This document shows positions 9,901 to 18,333 of a stretch of DNA of 64,000 nucleotides, piece after piece. The notes under the pieces are model-generated. The model saw nothing but the letters and a program-made list of their open reading frames with translations, did no database searches and was not told the DNA's origin. Source of the stretch: Ochrobactrum teleogrylli (GTDB lineage Bacteria > Pseudomonadota > Alphaproteobacteria > Rhizobiales > Rhizobiaceae); contig NZ_VEWL01000007.1 of the NCBI RefSeq assembly GCF_006376685.1, positions 124,001 to 188,000 of the forward strand, written 5' to 3'. How positions within the stretch are numbered: the first letter of the stretch is position 1; the number at the start of each line of letters is the position of its first letter. The translations under genes and the position numbers were made by a program.

Positions 9901-10412
9901 TAACCGTTGGGCTTGCGGCGCAGGGCGATGGCCCGCTGCGTGGACAGATCGATGCCCGCAACTTCGCGATCATCAACGAGCCGCGTCTGGCCAAGCTCGT
10001 GTCGAGCCCGCCTGCAACCGGTGGTGCAAGCCTCAATCAGGCGGTGAAGCGTGACATTGACGTGTCGCGCGTCGATGTCGAGCGGGGCTTCTCGCTGATT
10101 GAAAAGGGCGATGGCTATCTCAACCTGTCGAAGGGTGTGGTGCGCGGACCATCGGTCGGCACAACGTTCCAGGGAACGCTTTACGACAAGCAAGGCAATA
10201 TGGCGATCACCGGCACCTTCATGCCTGCCTATGGTGTGAACCGCCTGTTCGGGGAAGTGCCTATCGTGGGTATGCTGCTGGGCAATGGTCGCGACCGTGG
10301 CCTGATCGGCATCACCTACAAGCTTTCGGGAAGCGCAAAACAGCCGCAGGTGATCGTCAATCCTATTTCGATCATTGCGCCAGGCATCTTCCGCTCGATC
10401 TTCGAGTTTTAA
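6972..10412 (+). CDS. Large AsmA-like / DUF3971 envelope protein
   Basis: About 1146 residues with a basic cytoplasmic N-terminus, one membrane segment (about residues 48-68) and a long beta-rich periplasmic body ending in an AsmA-like C-terminal domain. This architecture matches the YhdP/AsmA group, which is implicated in moving phospholipid between membranes; the function here is inferred from that. The first possible start is a TTG at 6972 (another at 6975) and the first ATG is at 7018, with no convincing ribosome site for any, so the N-terminus is uncertain. It ends at a bidirectional terminator facing tyrS. Confidence 0.82.
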   Translation: MLTEKPKRIRFTKREMDRIERLAADGADGLADGPLRSGRSFISRCSHAFVSICILLVLVGGAGFLILRGGVNSELLRNEAQKALVGVLGDGASASIGSAALSLDQDSHVAMEARDVSVIDPRQGVEIKGIRSVRLGLAPLPLLTGSVRVAQLEVEGVTFDMPEAKGDGFWKSLPYDERGIVDFDAVSAQIFAAMRKSVELLRQQDTRAIGIFNSTIRFKAGDAQQSVEIKTARLVEDQGKIAITGDLLWQGKRIAIDGKIDRDVADNSLQGFALNINDIPVKLGSPPEVTPVMANNRINPAHFELDGQAKITLSGTAATGDRPERLGVDLGVDGIDMQMGRVEDVRGSALLSLEHQVGSRKIEIKQSRLQLGGLQAQFNGAFGPEPEDAGNEDGPAYRFEVLTSSATSMPAESTEQPLSFATRISGRFLADQLRVQFANLDVQTENGQLYGQGGMAFGNGSPEMIFMLRIPKMPVADAKHLWPIDVADGAREWVLKNLYGGTLKDSQIDISLAAGRFNGPGLPPPLTGDEIKGDFKVFDTRLDVVGELPPVRDADGVITVRGAHTTIKLPKGVVYTAQNRKADVSNGTLIIPWGPQRPVISDLDITVSGDASAIAEIAGKKPIDVLKNVPFLPEDVSGDVKAQVKVSFAVSKDPPPGTLKWSADIGFNNLDIAKPVGGSNVSNATGTIKVDQTAAVITADAKLDGVPGKVTMTEPVNLSGPAKRDQKIKLEIDDKTRNAVFPGLNSVFSGPMSVDLGMAEGGKRHVTADLGRTQVDLSWLGWRKGAGIPAKATFDFIQNPDDKSKIDINNLVFTGDAFGVKGDLSIAKGDFQSADFSELRLNRNDRLSVKATKGANGYRVNVRGSQFDARALIKQASDLGGKGSGGKSKGPRVVVSAQVDEVSGFNGESLRNVAISYESSGNRIAGVSVNAQTSSGQSFVATNNDQGDARSISLQSNDAGAVLRFFDFYDKMRGGKITVGLAAQGDGPLRGQIDARNFAIINEPRLAKLVSSPPATGGASLNQAVKRDIDVSRVDVERGFSLIEKGDGYLNLSKGVVRGPSVGTTFQGTLYDKQGNMAITGTFMPAYGVNRLFGEVPIVGMLLGNGRDRGLIGITYKLSGSAKQPQVIVNPISIIAPGIFRSIFEF

Positions 10413-10440
10413 AGCGGGTTAGCGCCGATAATACGGATGT

Positions 10441-10470
10441 GAAAAAGCCGGGCAGGAGCCCGGCTTTTTC
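10441..10470. terminator. Bidirectional terminator between AsmA-like gene and tyrS
   Basis: A perfect 12-bp arm (AAAAAGCCGGGC at 10442-10453) pairs with 10458-10469 across an AGGA loop. The A and T runs serve both strands. Confidence 0.9.
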
Positions 10471-10494
10471 GTTTCAATTATTGGGCTGGCCAGA

Positions 10495-11748
10495 TCAGGC
10501 CGGGCGGATAAGCACGTGGCGCTTCTTGCCGAGCGACAGCTTGATGACGCCCTGATCGTTCAACGCACCGGCGTCGATCGTCATGCGCGGATCGGTGACC
10601 GGCTCGTCATTGATGCGCACGGCACCGCCTTCAACATGACGGCGGGCTTCACCGTTGGTGGTGCAGAGTTCTGCCAGAACCATCAGCGCCAGAATGCCGA
10701 TGCCGCTGTTGAGCGTTGCCTTGTGGACGCCGACCGTCGGAAGATTTTCAGACAGTTCGCCGTCTTCAAAGGTCTTGCGGGCCGTCTCGGCGGATTCCTC
10801 GGCGGCATCACGGCCATGCAATATAGCCGTTATCTCCGTCGCGAGGATCTTTTTCGCTTCGTTGATCTCAGAACCTTCGAGCGCGGCAAGCTTGGCGATC
10901 TCATCCATCGGCAGCGTCGTGTAGAGCTTCAGGAAGCGTTCCACGTCTGCGTCCTCGGTGTTGCGCCAGTATTGCCAGAAGTCGTAGGCGCTCAGCATGT
11001 CCGCATTGAGCCAGATGGCGCCGCCCAGCGACTTGCCCATCTTCTGGCCGGAAGCGGTGGTCAGCAGTGGCGAGGTCAGGGCATAGAGCTGCGGCGTCCC
11101 CATACGGTGGCCGAGGTCGATACCGTTGATGATATTGCCCCACTGGTCCGAGCCGCCCATTTGCAGGCGGATATTATGGCGCTTGCTCAGTTCCACGAAG
11201 TCGTAAGCCTGCAGGATCATGTAGTTGAATTCGAGGAAGGACAGCGACTGCTCGCGGTCAAGGCGCATCTTCACCGAATCGAAGGACAACATGCGATTGA
11301 CCGAGAAATGACGACCCACATCGCGCAGGAATTCGAGGTAATTGATGTTGCGCAGCCAGTCGGCATTGTTGACCATCAGCGCGTCGGTGGCGCCGTCGCC
11401 AAAGGTGAGGTAGTTGGCGAAGACGCGCTTGATGCCGGCAATGTTCTCGGCAATCGTATCTTCGGTCATTAGCTTGCGCGCTTCGTCCTTGAAGGACGGA
11501 TCGCCGACCATGCCGGTGCCGCCGCCCATCAGGGCCACCGGCTTGTGGCCGGTCTGCTGGAACCAGTGCAGCATCATGATCTGGATAAGACCGCCCGCGT
11601 GCAGACTTGGTGCCGTCGGGTCGAAGCCGATATAAGCCGTCACGGTTTCCTTGGCCAACAATTCGTCGAGGCCGCTTTCATCGGAAATCTGATGAATGAA
11701 GCCACGCTCGGAAAGCGTGCGAAGAAAATCGGATTTGAAACCGGACAT
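10495..11748 (-). CDS. tyrS: Tyrosyl-tRNA synthetase
   Basis: Class I aminoacyl-tRNA synthetase of 417 residues that charges tRNA-Tyr. The HIGH-like signature appears as HAGG after the tyrosine-pocket segment [15 protein letters not shown], and the KMSKS loop as KMGKS. The C-terminal 70 residues form an S4 RNA-binding domain. AAAAGGA lies directly upstream of the ATG. Length and order are normal for the bacterial TyrRS. Confidence 0.96.
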   Translation of the reverse strand: MSGFKSDFLRTLSERGFIHQISDESGLDELLAKETVTAYIGFDPTAPSLHAGGLIQIMMLHWFQQTGHKPVALMGGGTGMVGDPSFKDEARKLMTEDTIAENIAGIKRVFANYLTFGDGATDALMVNNADWLRNINYLEFLRDVGRHFSVNRMLSFDSVKMRLDREQSLSFLEFNYMILQAYDFVELSKRHNIRLQMGGSDQWGNIINGIDLGHRMGTPQLYALTSPLLTTASGQKMGKSLGGAIWLNADMLSAYDFWQYWRNTEDADVERFLKLYTTLPMDEIAKLAALEGSEINEAKKILATEITAILHGRDAAEESAETARKTFEDGELSENLPTVGVHKATLNSGIGILALMVLAELCTTNGEARRHVEGGAVRINDEPVTDPRMTIDAGALNDQGVIKLSLGKKRHVLIRPA

Positions 11749-11914
11749 TCCTTTTTCCTGACTGGTAAGGCGAAGTTGAAACTGGAGTAAGCGGATGCTT
11801 ACAACAAAGTGATAAGTTGGCCTTTAGCACCAATCAACCGCCAATAACAAGGAAACTCCCGAACGTCTGGCGAAACACGCAATTTGCGCAGGTTTCGTCA
11901 ACAGCTTCGATTGT

Positions 11915-12247
11915 TCAGTGCTGTGCTGTGCCTGAAAACAGATTGAGAACCACTACGCCTGCGATAATCAATGCCATGCCCGCCACGGCGGCAAAATCCA
12001 GCTTCTGACCGAAGACGAGCCAGCCGATCAGCGCGACCAGTGTGACGCCGATCCCCGACCAGACTGCATAGGCAATGCCGACGGGAATAGTCTTCAATGT
12101 CAGGGATAGAAAATAGAAGGCAAGCCCATAGGTGACGACCACAATAATAGATGGAATGGGCCGGGTGAACCCTTCCGACGCCTTGAGGCTCAATGTGCCG
12201 ATGACTTCGGAGCAGATGGCAATGGCGAGAAGGGCATAGACCGGCAT
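11915..12247 (-). CDS. Small multidrug resistance (SMR) efflux protein, EmrE/QacE-like
   Basis: 110 residues forming four membrane helices, the standard SMR size; these work as antiparallel dimers in the inner membrane. The essential glutamate is in helix 1 (ICSEVIGT) and the conserved AYAVWSGIG segment is in helix 3, which favours the EmrE/QacE drug-proton antiporter subgroup over the guanidinium exporter Gdx/SugE. The exact substrate is unknown. It sits downstream of the alpha/beta hydrolase on the same strand, but a terminator lies between them, so it is probably expressed separately. Confidence 0.88.
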   Translation of the reverse strand: MPVYALLAIAICSEVIGTLSLKASEGFTRPIPSIIVVVTYGLAFYFLSLTLKTIPVGIAYAVWSGIGVTLVALIGWLVFGQKLDFAAVAGMALIIAGVVVLNLFSGTAQH

Positions 12248-12294
12248 GGCGCACCTGCTGAGAAACGAATCGATCTGACGAAATCAATATGCAC

Positions 12295-12322
12295 AAAAAA
12301 TCCGGCGGAGCGATCCGCCGGA
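12295..12322 (-). terminator. Rho-independent terminator of the alpha/beta hydrolase gene
   Basis: TCCGGCGGA (12301-12309) pairs with 12314-12322 around GCGA. Read on the minus strand the hairpin is followed by a six-T run. Confidence 0.88.
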
Positions 12323-12361
12323 TAAGACCAGGTCAATCTGGTTTGCGACCGATTTTCTTGT

Positions 12362-13036
12362 TTAGCGCAGACGCTTCGGGCGCGCTTCGACCAGTTCGCC
12401 CATCAGCCGGCGGTCGAGATATTCCGAGCATTCCTCAATCAGCTGGTCGCCATGACCGGCAAAGAAGTGGTTGGCGCCTTCAATCGTGTTCTGTGTGATG
12501 GTGATGCCCTTCTGGGTTTTGAGCTTGTCCACCAGCGCCTGCACGTCCTTAGGCGGTGCCACCTTGTCCTGATCACCATGGATGATGAGGCCGGACGAAG
12601 GGCAGGGCGCGAGGAACGAGAAGTCGTAGGTGTTCGGCTGCGGTGCGACCGAGATGAAGCCTTCGATTTCCGGGCGGCGCATCAGAAGCTGCATGCCAAT
12701 CCAGGAACCGAAGGAATAACCGGCAACCCAGCAATTCTTGGAATCCGGATGCAGGGCCTGCACCCAGTCGAGCGCGCTCGCGGCATCCGACAATTCGCCC
12801 GCGCCGTGGTCGAATTCGCCCTGGCTGCGACCGATGCCGCGGAAGTTGAAGCGCAGCGTCGTAAACCCGCGCTGCTGGAACATGTAGAACAGATCGTAGA
12901 CGATCTTGTTGTTCATCGTGCCGCCGAATTGCGGATGCGGATGCAGGATGAGCGCGATGGGCGCGTTCTTTTCCTTGGAAGGCTGATAGCGGCCTTCGAG
13001 GCGTCCGGCTGGTCCGTTAAAAATGACTTCTGGCAT
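12362..13036 (-). CDS. Alpha/beta hydrolase
   Basis: 224 residues with the alpha/beta-hydrolase core. The nucleophile elbow is GYSFG, an HPHPQFGGTM stretch could form the oxyanion-hole side, and a late Asp/His pair (HGDQD and GANHFF) completes a plausible triad. It has no signal peptide, so it is likely a cytosolic serine hydrolase. The short enzymes of this subgroup are widespread in alphaproteobacteria and their substrate is unknown. AGCGGAG lies upstream of the ATG, and it ends at its own terminator. Confidence 0.83.
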   Translation of the reverse strand: MPEVIFNGPAGRLEGRYQPSKEKNAPIALILHPHPQFGGTMNNKIVYDLFYMFQQRGFTTLRFNFRGIGRSQGEFDHGAGELSDAASALDWVQALHPDSKNCWVAGYSFGSWIGMQLLMRRPEIEGFISVAPQPNTYDFSFLAPCPSSGLIIHGDQDKVAPPKDVQALVDKLKTQKGITITQNTIEGANHFFAGHGDQLIEECSEYLDRRLMGELVEARPKRLR

Positions 13037-13240
13037 GTGTACTCCGCTTGTAACGGGATGATCGGACCGAAGCTGCGAACTTGACGTTGGGGGACGCCGC
13101 TTCTAGAACCGATTTGAAATTTGGACAGGCTGAACCTGAAGTTCAGCACGCAGTAATGGCTTAATAGGCTTTTCCCGATTGAAAATTCAAGGAAATTGCG
13201 CTCGAAGCTCATTCTTGACGTTATTTAGGAGATAGGGACG

Positions 13241-14401
13241 GTGAACGGGAGCGGCAAGAGGCTCTATCTGGACTATAACGCCAGTGCGCCTTTGCTCGAT
13301 GAAGCGCGCAATGCGGTCATCGAGGCGTTGAGCATTACGGGCAATCCGTCCTCCGTGCATCGTGAGGGCCGCGCTGCCCGCGCGCTGGTTGAGGCGGCGC
13401 GCCGCAACGTCGCGTCGCTGGTCAACGCCAAGCCCGAACATGTCTTCTTTACCTCCGGCGCGACCGAAGCTGCATCGACGCTTTTGACGCCGAATTATAT
13501 GATGGGGCGTTCGCCGGTGCGCCTTTCGCATCTTTATGTCAGCGCGACAGAACACCCCTGCATGACCGCTGGCGGTCAGTTTGCCGCTGACAGCATCACG
13601 ACATTGCCTGTCGATGCAAACGGCATTTTGCGGCTCGATGTGCTGGAGCAAGCGCTTGCTGCCCATGACAAAAGCAAGGGCTTGCCGCTGGTCGCCGTGC
13701 AGGCCGCGAATAACGAAACCGGTGTCGTTCAGCCCGTGGCAGAGATTGCCGCTATCGTGAAGGCTGCGGGCGGCATTTATGTCGTCGATGCCGTTCAGGC
13801 GGCAGGGCGTATTCCGCTCGATATTTCAGATAATTGCGGCGATTATCTCATCGTTTCGTCCCACAAGATCGGCGGCCCGAAAGGCGTCGGTGCGGTTATT
13901 GCCATTTCCGATCTGATGATGCCGCGTGCGCTGGTGCGCGGCGGCGGTCAGGAGAAGGGACACCGTGCCGGTACAGAAGCCTTGCCGCTGATTGCGGGCT
14001 TCGGCGCTGCTGCAACCGTTGCGAAAGCGCGGCTTGAAAGTGGCGGCTGGTCTCCCGATATGCGGGACAGGCTGGAAGCGGGGATTTTAGAAATCGCACC
14101 CGGGGCAGTGATTCACGGCAAGGCCGTGGATCGTCTTCCGAACACAACGTTCTTTTCGCTCGATGGCCAGAAGGCCGAGACAGTCCAGATCGCCTTCGAC
14201 CTCGGCGGAATAGCGCTTTCGGCGGGTTCGGCCTGTTCGTCAGGCAAGGTCGGTCCAAGCCACGTGCTGGCGGCCATGGGCCATGAAGACGGCCCCGGCG
14301 CGATCCGAGTTTCGCTGGAACCGGCTGTCAGTGCGGATTCGGTCGAAGCGTTTCTCGCCGTCCTGCGCAAAATTGTTGAGCGTTACGAAGGCAGGAAATA
14401 G
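13241..14401 (+). CDS. Cysteine desulfurase, NifS/IscS type (first suf-operon desulfurase)
   Basis: PLP enzyme of 386 residues that takes sulfur from L-cysteine for Fe-S clusters. The PLP lysine is in SSHKIGGPKG and the active-site Cys332 is in SAGSACSSGK, the extended catalytic loop of group I (IscS/NifS) enzymes. The start is a GTG behind a good AGGAG. The gene opens the suf cluster as in other Rhizobiales, where it is often called sufS2, but 223 bases with a likely promoter separate it from sufB. A second, group II desulfurase (18334-19578) follows in the cluster. Confidence 0.92.
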   Translation: MNGSGKRLYLDYNASAPLLDEARNAVIEALSITGNPSSVHREGRAARALVEAARRNVASLVNAKPEHVFFTSGATEAASTLLTPNYMMGRSPVRLSHLYVSATEHPCMTAGGQFAADSITTLPVDANGILRLDVLEQALAAHDKSKGLPLVAVQAANNETGVVQPVAEIAAIVKAAGGIYVVDAVQAAGRIPLDISDNCGDYLIVSSHKIGGPKGVGAVIAISDLMMPRALVRGGGQEKGHRAGTEALPLIAGFGAAATVAKARLESGGWSPDMRDRLEAGILEIAPGAVIHGKAVDRLPNTTFFSLDGQKAETVQIAFDLGGIALSAGSACSSGKVGPSHVLAAMGHEDGPGAIRVSLEPAVSADSVEAFLAVLRKIVERYEGRK

Positions 14402-14506
14402 GCGGCTGAATTGTGTTTCAGTACTCGAATGGGCGCCAAGTTTGCGCCATTCCCAAAATATTCTTGAATTTTTCGGACAAATTTACGTGCGGCGCTTGAA
14501 ATCTAG

Positions 14507-14545
14507 TTTAGAGAGGTTTTAAAGAAGCGTCACGCACACTATATT
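14507..14545 (+). promoter_or_regulatory. Candidate iron-control (Irr-type ICE) box and promoter of sufB
   Basis: TTTAGAGAGGTTTTAAA (14507-14523) is an imperfect inverted repeat resembling the Irr box of Rhizobiales, two TTTAGA-like half sites. A TATATT (14540-14545) stands 16 bases after it, so the box would cover the -35 region, consistent with iron-dependent repression. The match is visible; regulation by Irr is inference from related suf operons. Confidence 0.45.
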
Positions 14546-14624
14546 GAGGCGGTATTGTTCAAGACATATCACCTTGACGTTTGCAACTGTCGGGCCTTGA
14601 CCCCGACGAGGATGGAGAACGCCA

Positions 14625-16148
14625 ATGCCTGCAGTGCAGGAGACCATTGATCAGGTCCGCGGCCTTGACGTGGATCAGTACAAGTACGGCTTCGAGACGA
14701 CGATCGAAGCAGAGAAGGCTCCCAAGGGCCTGAACGAAGATATCATTCGCTTCATCTCCGCCAAGAAGAATGAACCGGAATGGATGCTGGAATGGCGTCT
14801 GAAGGCCTATGAACGCTGGCTCACCATGGAAGAGCCAAGCTGGGCGCGTGTCGATTATCCGAAGATCGATTTCCAGGACGCCTATTATTATGCGGCGCCG
14901 AAGAACCAGAGCGGCCCGAAGTCGCTGGATGAAGTCGATCCGGAACTTCTCAAGACCTACGAAAAGCTTGGCATTCCGCTGCGCGAGCAGGAAATTCTTG
15001 CGGGCGTGCGCAAGCAGGGCGATCCGAGCGAAATCGACGGCAATCCGTCAGACAATGTCTATGCGTCCGGCCGTGTTGCCGTCGATGCGGTGTTCGACAG
15101 CGTGTCGGTCGTGACCACCTTCAAGGAAGAACTCTCCAAGGCGGGCGTGATCTTCTGCTCGATTTCGGAAGCAATCCGTGAACATCCTGAACTGGTGCAG
15201 AAATATCTGGCGTCGGTTGTTCCGGTGTCGGACAACTATTATGCGACGCTGAATTCGGCTGTCTTCACCGACGGTTCGTTCGTCTATGTTCCGAAGGGCG
15301 TTCGCTGCCCGATGGAGCTTTCGACCTATTTCCGCATCAACGAGAAGAACACCGGCCAGTTCGAGCGCACCCTCATCATCGCCGATGAAGGCGCCTATGT
15401 TTCCTATCTGGAAGGCTGCACGGCACCACAGCGCGACGAAAACCAGCTGCACGCCGCCGTGGTGGAACTGGTTGCGATGGAAAACGCCGAAATCAAGTAT
15501 TCGACGGTCCAGAACTGGTATCCGGGCGATAGCAGCGGCAAGGGCGGCATCTACAACTTCGTCACCAAGCGTGGCGATTGCCGTGGCGACAATTCCAAGA
15601 TCTCCTGGACACAGGTTGAAACCGGCTCCGCCATCACCTGGAAATACCCGTCCTGCATTCTGCGCGGCGACAATTCACGCGGTGAGTTCTACTCGATTGC
15701 CGTGTCGAACGGTTATCAGCAGATCGACTCGGGCACCAAGATGATCCATCTCGGCAAGAACACGTCGAGCCGCATCATTTCCAAGGGAATTTCGGCTGGC
15801 AAGTCGAACAACACCTATCGCGGACAGGTTTCGGCGCATCGCAAGGCCGAGAATGCCCGCAACTTCACCCAGTGCGACTCGCTTTTGATCGGCAACGATT
15901 GCGGCGCGCATACGGTGCCGTACATCGAAGCGAAGAACGCTACGGCGCAGTTCGAGCACGAGGCAACCACCTCCAAGATTTCGGAAGACCAGCTGTTCTA
16001 TGTGATGCAGCGCGGCATTCCGGAAGAGGAGGCAATCGCTCTCATCGTCAATGGCTTCGTGAAGGAAGTTATTCAGGAACTGCCGATGGAGTTCGCCGTC
16101 GAAGCCCAGAAGCTGATCGGCATCTCGCTTGAAGGCAGTGTCGGCTAA
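14625..16148 (+). CDS. sufB: Fe-S cluster assembly scaffold protein SufB
   Basis: SufB, 507 residues, is the scaffold subunit of the cytosolic SufBC2D complex, on which clusters are built from sulfur supplied by SufS. The C-terminal SufBD beta-helix domain is recognisable throughout, including the RGIPEEEA segment shared with SufD. GGAGAA precedes the ATG. It heads the sufBCDST run, and the promoter-like region just upstream carries the candidate iron box. It looks intact. Confidence 0.97.
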   Translation: MPAVQETIDQVRGLDVDQYKYGFETTIEAEKAPKGLNEDIIRFISAKKNEPEWMLEWRLKAYERWLTMEEPSWARVDYPKIDFQDAYYYAAPKNQSGPKSLDEVDPELLKTYEKLGIPLREQEILAGVRKQGDPSEIDGNPSDNVYASGRVAVDAVFDSVSVVTTFKEELSKAGVIFCSISEAIREHPELVQKYLASVVPVSDNYYATLNSAVFTDGSFVYVPKGVRCPMELSTYFRINEKNTGQFERTLIIADEGAYVSYLEGCTAPQRDENQLHAAVVELVAMENAEIKYSTVQNWYPGDSSGKGGIYNFVTKRGDCRGDNSKISWTQVETGSAITWKYPSCILRGDNSRGEFYSIAVSNGYQQIDSGTKMIHLGKNTSSRIISKGISAGKSNNTYRGQVSAHRKAENARNFTQCDSLLIGNDCGAHTVPYIEAKNATAQFEHEATTSKISEDQLFYVMQRGIPEEEAIALIVNGFVKEVIQELPMEFAVEAQKLIGISLEGSVG

Positions 16149-16221
16149 CCAATCGACACGCCTCTTCCCCATTGATTTTTCTGGCCAGCCTTTTCCTGGC
16201 ATTAGAACAAGGTTTACATTC

Positions 16222-16977
16222 ATGCTTGAGATCAAGAACCTCCACGCAAAGATCGCCGATACGGACACCGAAATCATCCGTGGCCTGAACCTCACCGTGA
16301 ACAAGGGTGAAGTGGCTGCGATCATGGGGCCGAACGGTTCGGGCAAGTCCACGCTGTCTTACATCCTCGCTGGTCGCGACGACTACGAAGTGACCGAAGG
16401 CGACATTCTCTATAACGGCGAGTCGATCCTCGAACTCGACCCGGCAGAACGCGCTGCCAAGGGCATTTTTCTCGCTTTCCAGTATCCGATGGAAATACCG
16501 GGCGTTGCCACGATGGAATTCCTGAAGGTCGCGATGAACAGCCAGCGCAAGGCGCGCGGTGAGCCGGAACTGAAGATTCCGGAATTCATCAAGCGCGTGA
16601 AGGACGTCGCCGGCGGCCTCAACATCGACATGAACATGCTGAAGCGTCCGCTCAATGTTGGCTTCTCGGGCGGCGAAAAGAAGCGCGCTGAAATTCTTCA
16701 AATGCAGCTTCTGGAGCCAAGCCTGTGCGTGCTCGACGAAACCGACTCCGGCCTCGACATTGATGCGCTGAAGATCGTTTCGGAAGGCGTCAATGCGCTG
16801 CGTTCGCCGGATCGCGCCGTGATCGTCATCACCCACTATCAGCGTCTGCTCGAATACATCGTTCCCGATAGCGTGCACGTGCTTTACAAGGGCCAGGTCA
16901 TCAAATCTGGCGACAAGAGCCTCGCACTGCATCTGGAAGAAAACGGTTATGCCGAAGTAATCGGCGAAGCAGCCTGA
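16222..16977 (+). CDS. sufC: Fe-S cluster assembly ATPase SufC
   Basis: ABC-type ATPase of 251 residues, soluble, that drives conformational change in SufBC2D. Walker A is GPNGSGKST, the signature is SGGEKKRAEI and Walker B ends in the unusual LDETDSGLD typical of SufC. ATG 16222 begins MLEIKNLHAKI, the expected start; the open frame extends upstream to 16129, but that part is not family sequence. The gene ends 13 bases before sufD. Confidence 0.97.
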   Translation: MLEIKNLHAKIADTDTEIIRGLNLTVNKGEVAAIMGPNGSGKSTLSYILAGRDDYEVTEGDILYNGESILELDPAERAAKGIFLAFQYPMEIPGVATMEFLKVAMNSQRKARGEPELKIPEFIKRVKDVAGGLNIDMNMLKRPLNVGFSGGEKKRAEILQMQLLEPSLCVLDETDSGLDIDALKIVSEGVNALRSPDRAVIVITHYQRLLEYIVPDSVHVLYKGQVIKSGDKSLALHLEENGYAEVIGEAA

Positions 16978-16990
16978 GGAGGATTGGATT

Positions 16991-18268
16991 ATGAATATCC
17001 AGACCGCTCAGACCGCAAAGCCGAGGACGCCCGCTGAAAGCGCGCTGATCGACAATTTTGGCGATTATATCGGCGATTTGTCGGGCAATGGCGATGTTGT
17101 CGTCGCACGCGATACCGCGCTTGAGCTGCTCAAGAGCAACGGGCTTCCGTCGCGCCGCGTCGAAAGCTGGCATTACACGGATTTCCGCACACTTTTGAAG
17201 GGCGTCGCGCCTTTTGATAGCGCTGCCGGTACGAAGCCGCTTGCGGCTTTGCTCACCGGTTCCACCATTCTTGCCGCCAGCAATGGCGCTGCGCTCGACG
17301 CCAAGGCGCCGGAAGGCGTTTCGCTGACCCCGGTTCGCGAAGCGTTGGCCGACGGTTCGCTGGCACTCCAGCTTAAAGCACGTGGCACCGACGATACGAT
17401 TGGCCAGATCAACGCTGCCTATGTCAGCGATGGCTGGATGGTTTCGATTGCCGATGGCACCGAGCTGGAAGCGCCTCTCGAAATCCAGAACATCCAGAAG
17501 ACCGGGCAGAGCCACACGCGTTTCCCGGTTCGCATCGGTTCGGATGTCAAGGCAACGATCATCGAGCGCCAGAATGGCGGCGAGGGCGATGCGTTCTCGA
17601 CGTCGGTGAGCCACGTTTCGGTTGGTGACGGCGCAGAAGTCCTCTGGGTCATCCTGCGTGATTTCGGCCAGGCGACGCAGCTTTCGCAGTTCATTGCGAC
17701 GATTGGCAAAGGCTCCAAGCTCACGCTCTACATCGTCAATGCGGGCGGCAAGCTGGTTCGTCAGGAAGTGCACGTCAATGTAACGGGCGAAGATTCCGAC
17801 TTCGAGCTTCGCGGCCTCAATCTTCTGGCCGACGACACCCACACCGACATCACCATGACGGTTGGCCATCTGGTGGAGAACACCCGTTCGACCCAGATCA
17901 TCCGCAATGTGGTGAAGGACCGCGCGCGCGGCGTTTTCCAGGGCATGATCCGCGTTGCGCAGATCGCCCAGAAGACCGATGCCCGCATGGCCTGCAACAC
18001 GCTTCTGCTTTCGGACGAAGGCGAGTTCGACGCCAAACCGGAACTCGAAATCTTTGCCGATGACGTGGCCTGCGGTCACGGTGCAACGGTTGCCGAGCTT
18101 TCCAAGGACTATCTGTTCTATCTGATGGCCCGCGGTGTTCCGGAAAACGAGGCGCGTGGCCTGCTGATCAAGGCGTTCATCGCCGAGATCATTGAAGAGC
18201 TGGAAGACGAAACGCTGGTGGAAGCGCTGGAAGCCGTGCTGTCCAACTGGCTCGCCGTTCATGCCTGA
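16991..18268 (+). CDS. sufD: Fe-S cluster assembly protein SufD
   Basis: SufD, 425 residues, is the paralogue of SufB that completes the SufBC2D complex and is needed for iron acquisition during assembly. The variable N-terminal helical half is followed by the conserved SufBD beta-helix with DDVACGHGAT and RGVPENEAR near the C-terminus. GGAGG precedes the ATG. It sits between sufC and sufS in the operon. Confidence 0.96.
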   Translation: MNIQTAQTAKPRTPAESALIDNFGDYIGDLSGNGDVVVARDTALELLKSNGLPSRRVESWHYTDFRTLLKGVAPFDSAAGTKPLAALLTGSTILAASNGAALDAKAPEGVSLTPVREALADGSLALQLKARGTDDTIGQINAAYVSDGWMVSIADGTELEAPLEIQNIQKTGQSHTRFPVRIGSDVKATIIERQNGGEGDAFSTSVSHVSVGDGAEVLWVILRDFGQATQLSQFIATIGKGSKLTLYIVNAGGKLVRQEVHVNVTGEDSDFELRGLNLLADDTHTDITMTVGHLVENTRSTQIIRNVVKDRARGVFQGMIRVAQIAQKTDARMACNTLLLSDEGEFDAKPELEIFADDVACGHGATVAELSKDYLFYLMARGVPENEARGLLIKAFIAEIIEELEDETLVEALEAVLSNWLAVHA

Positions 18269-18333
18269 TTGAATAGGACGGTGCGCTCAGATGTGCGCGC
18301 CGTCCTTCCTGCCGAACGGCAAAAGGAACGATC

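Noticed and set aside
14544-14562. TTGA/TCAA inverted repeat downstream of the sufB -10, considered as a RirA (IRO) box
   Set aside because: The TGA-TCA spacing is 11 rather than the 9 bases of the known motif.
16901-18262. Long minus-strand frame opposite sufD
   Set aside because: Shadow of sufD; no ribosome site and no recognisable domain.
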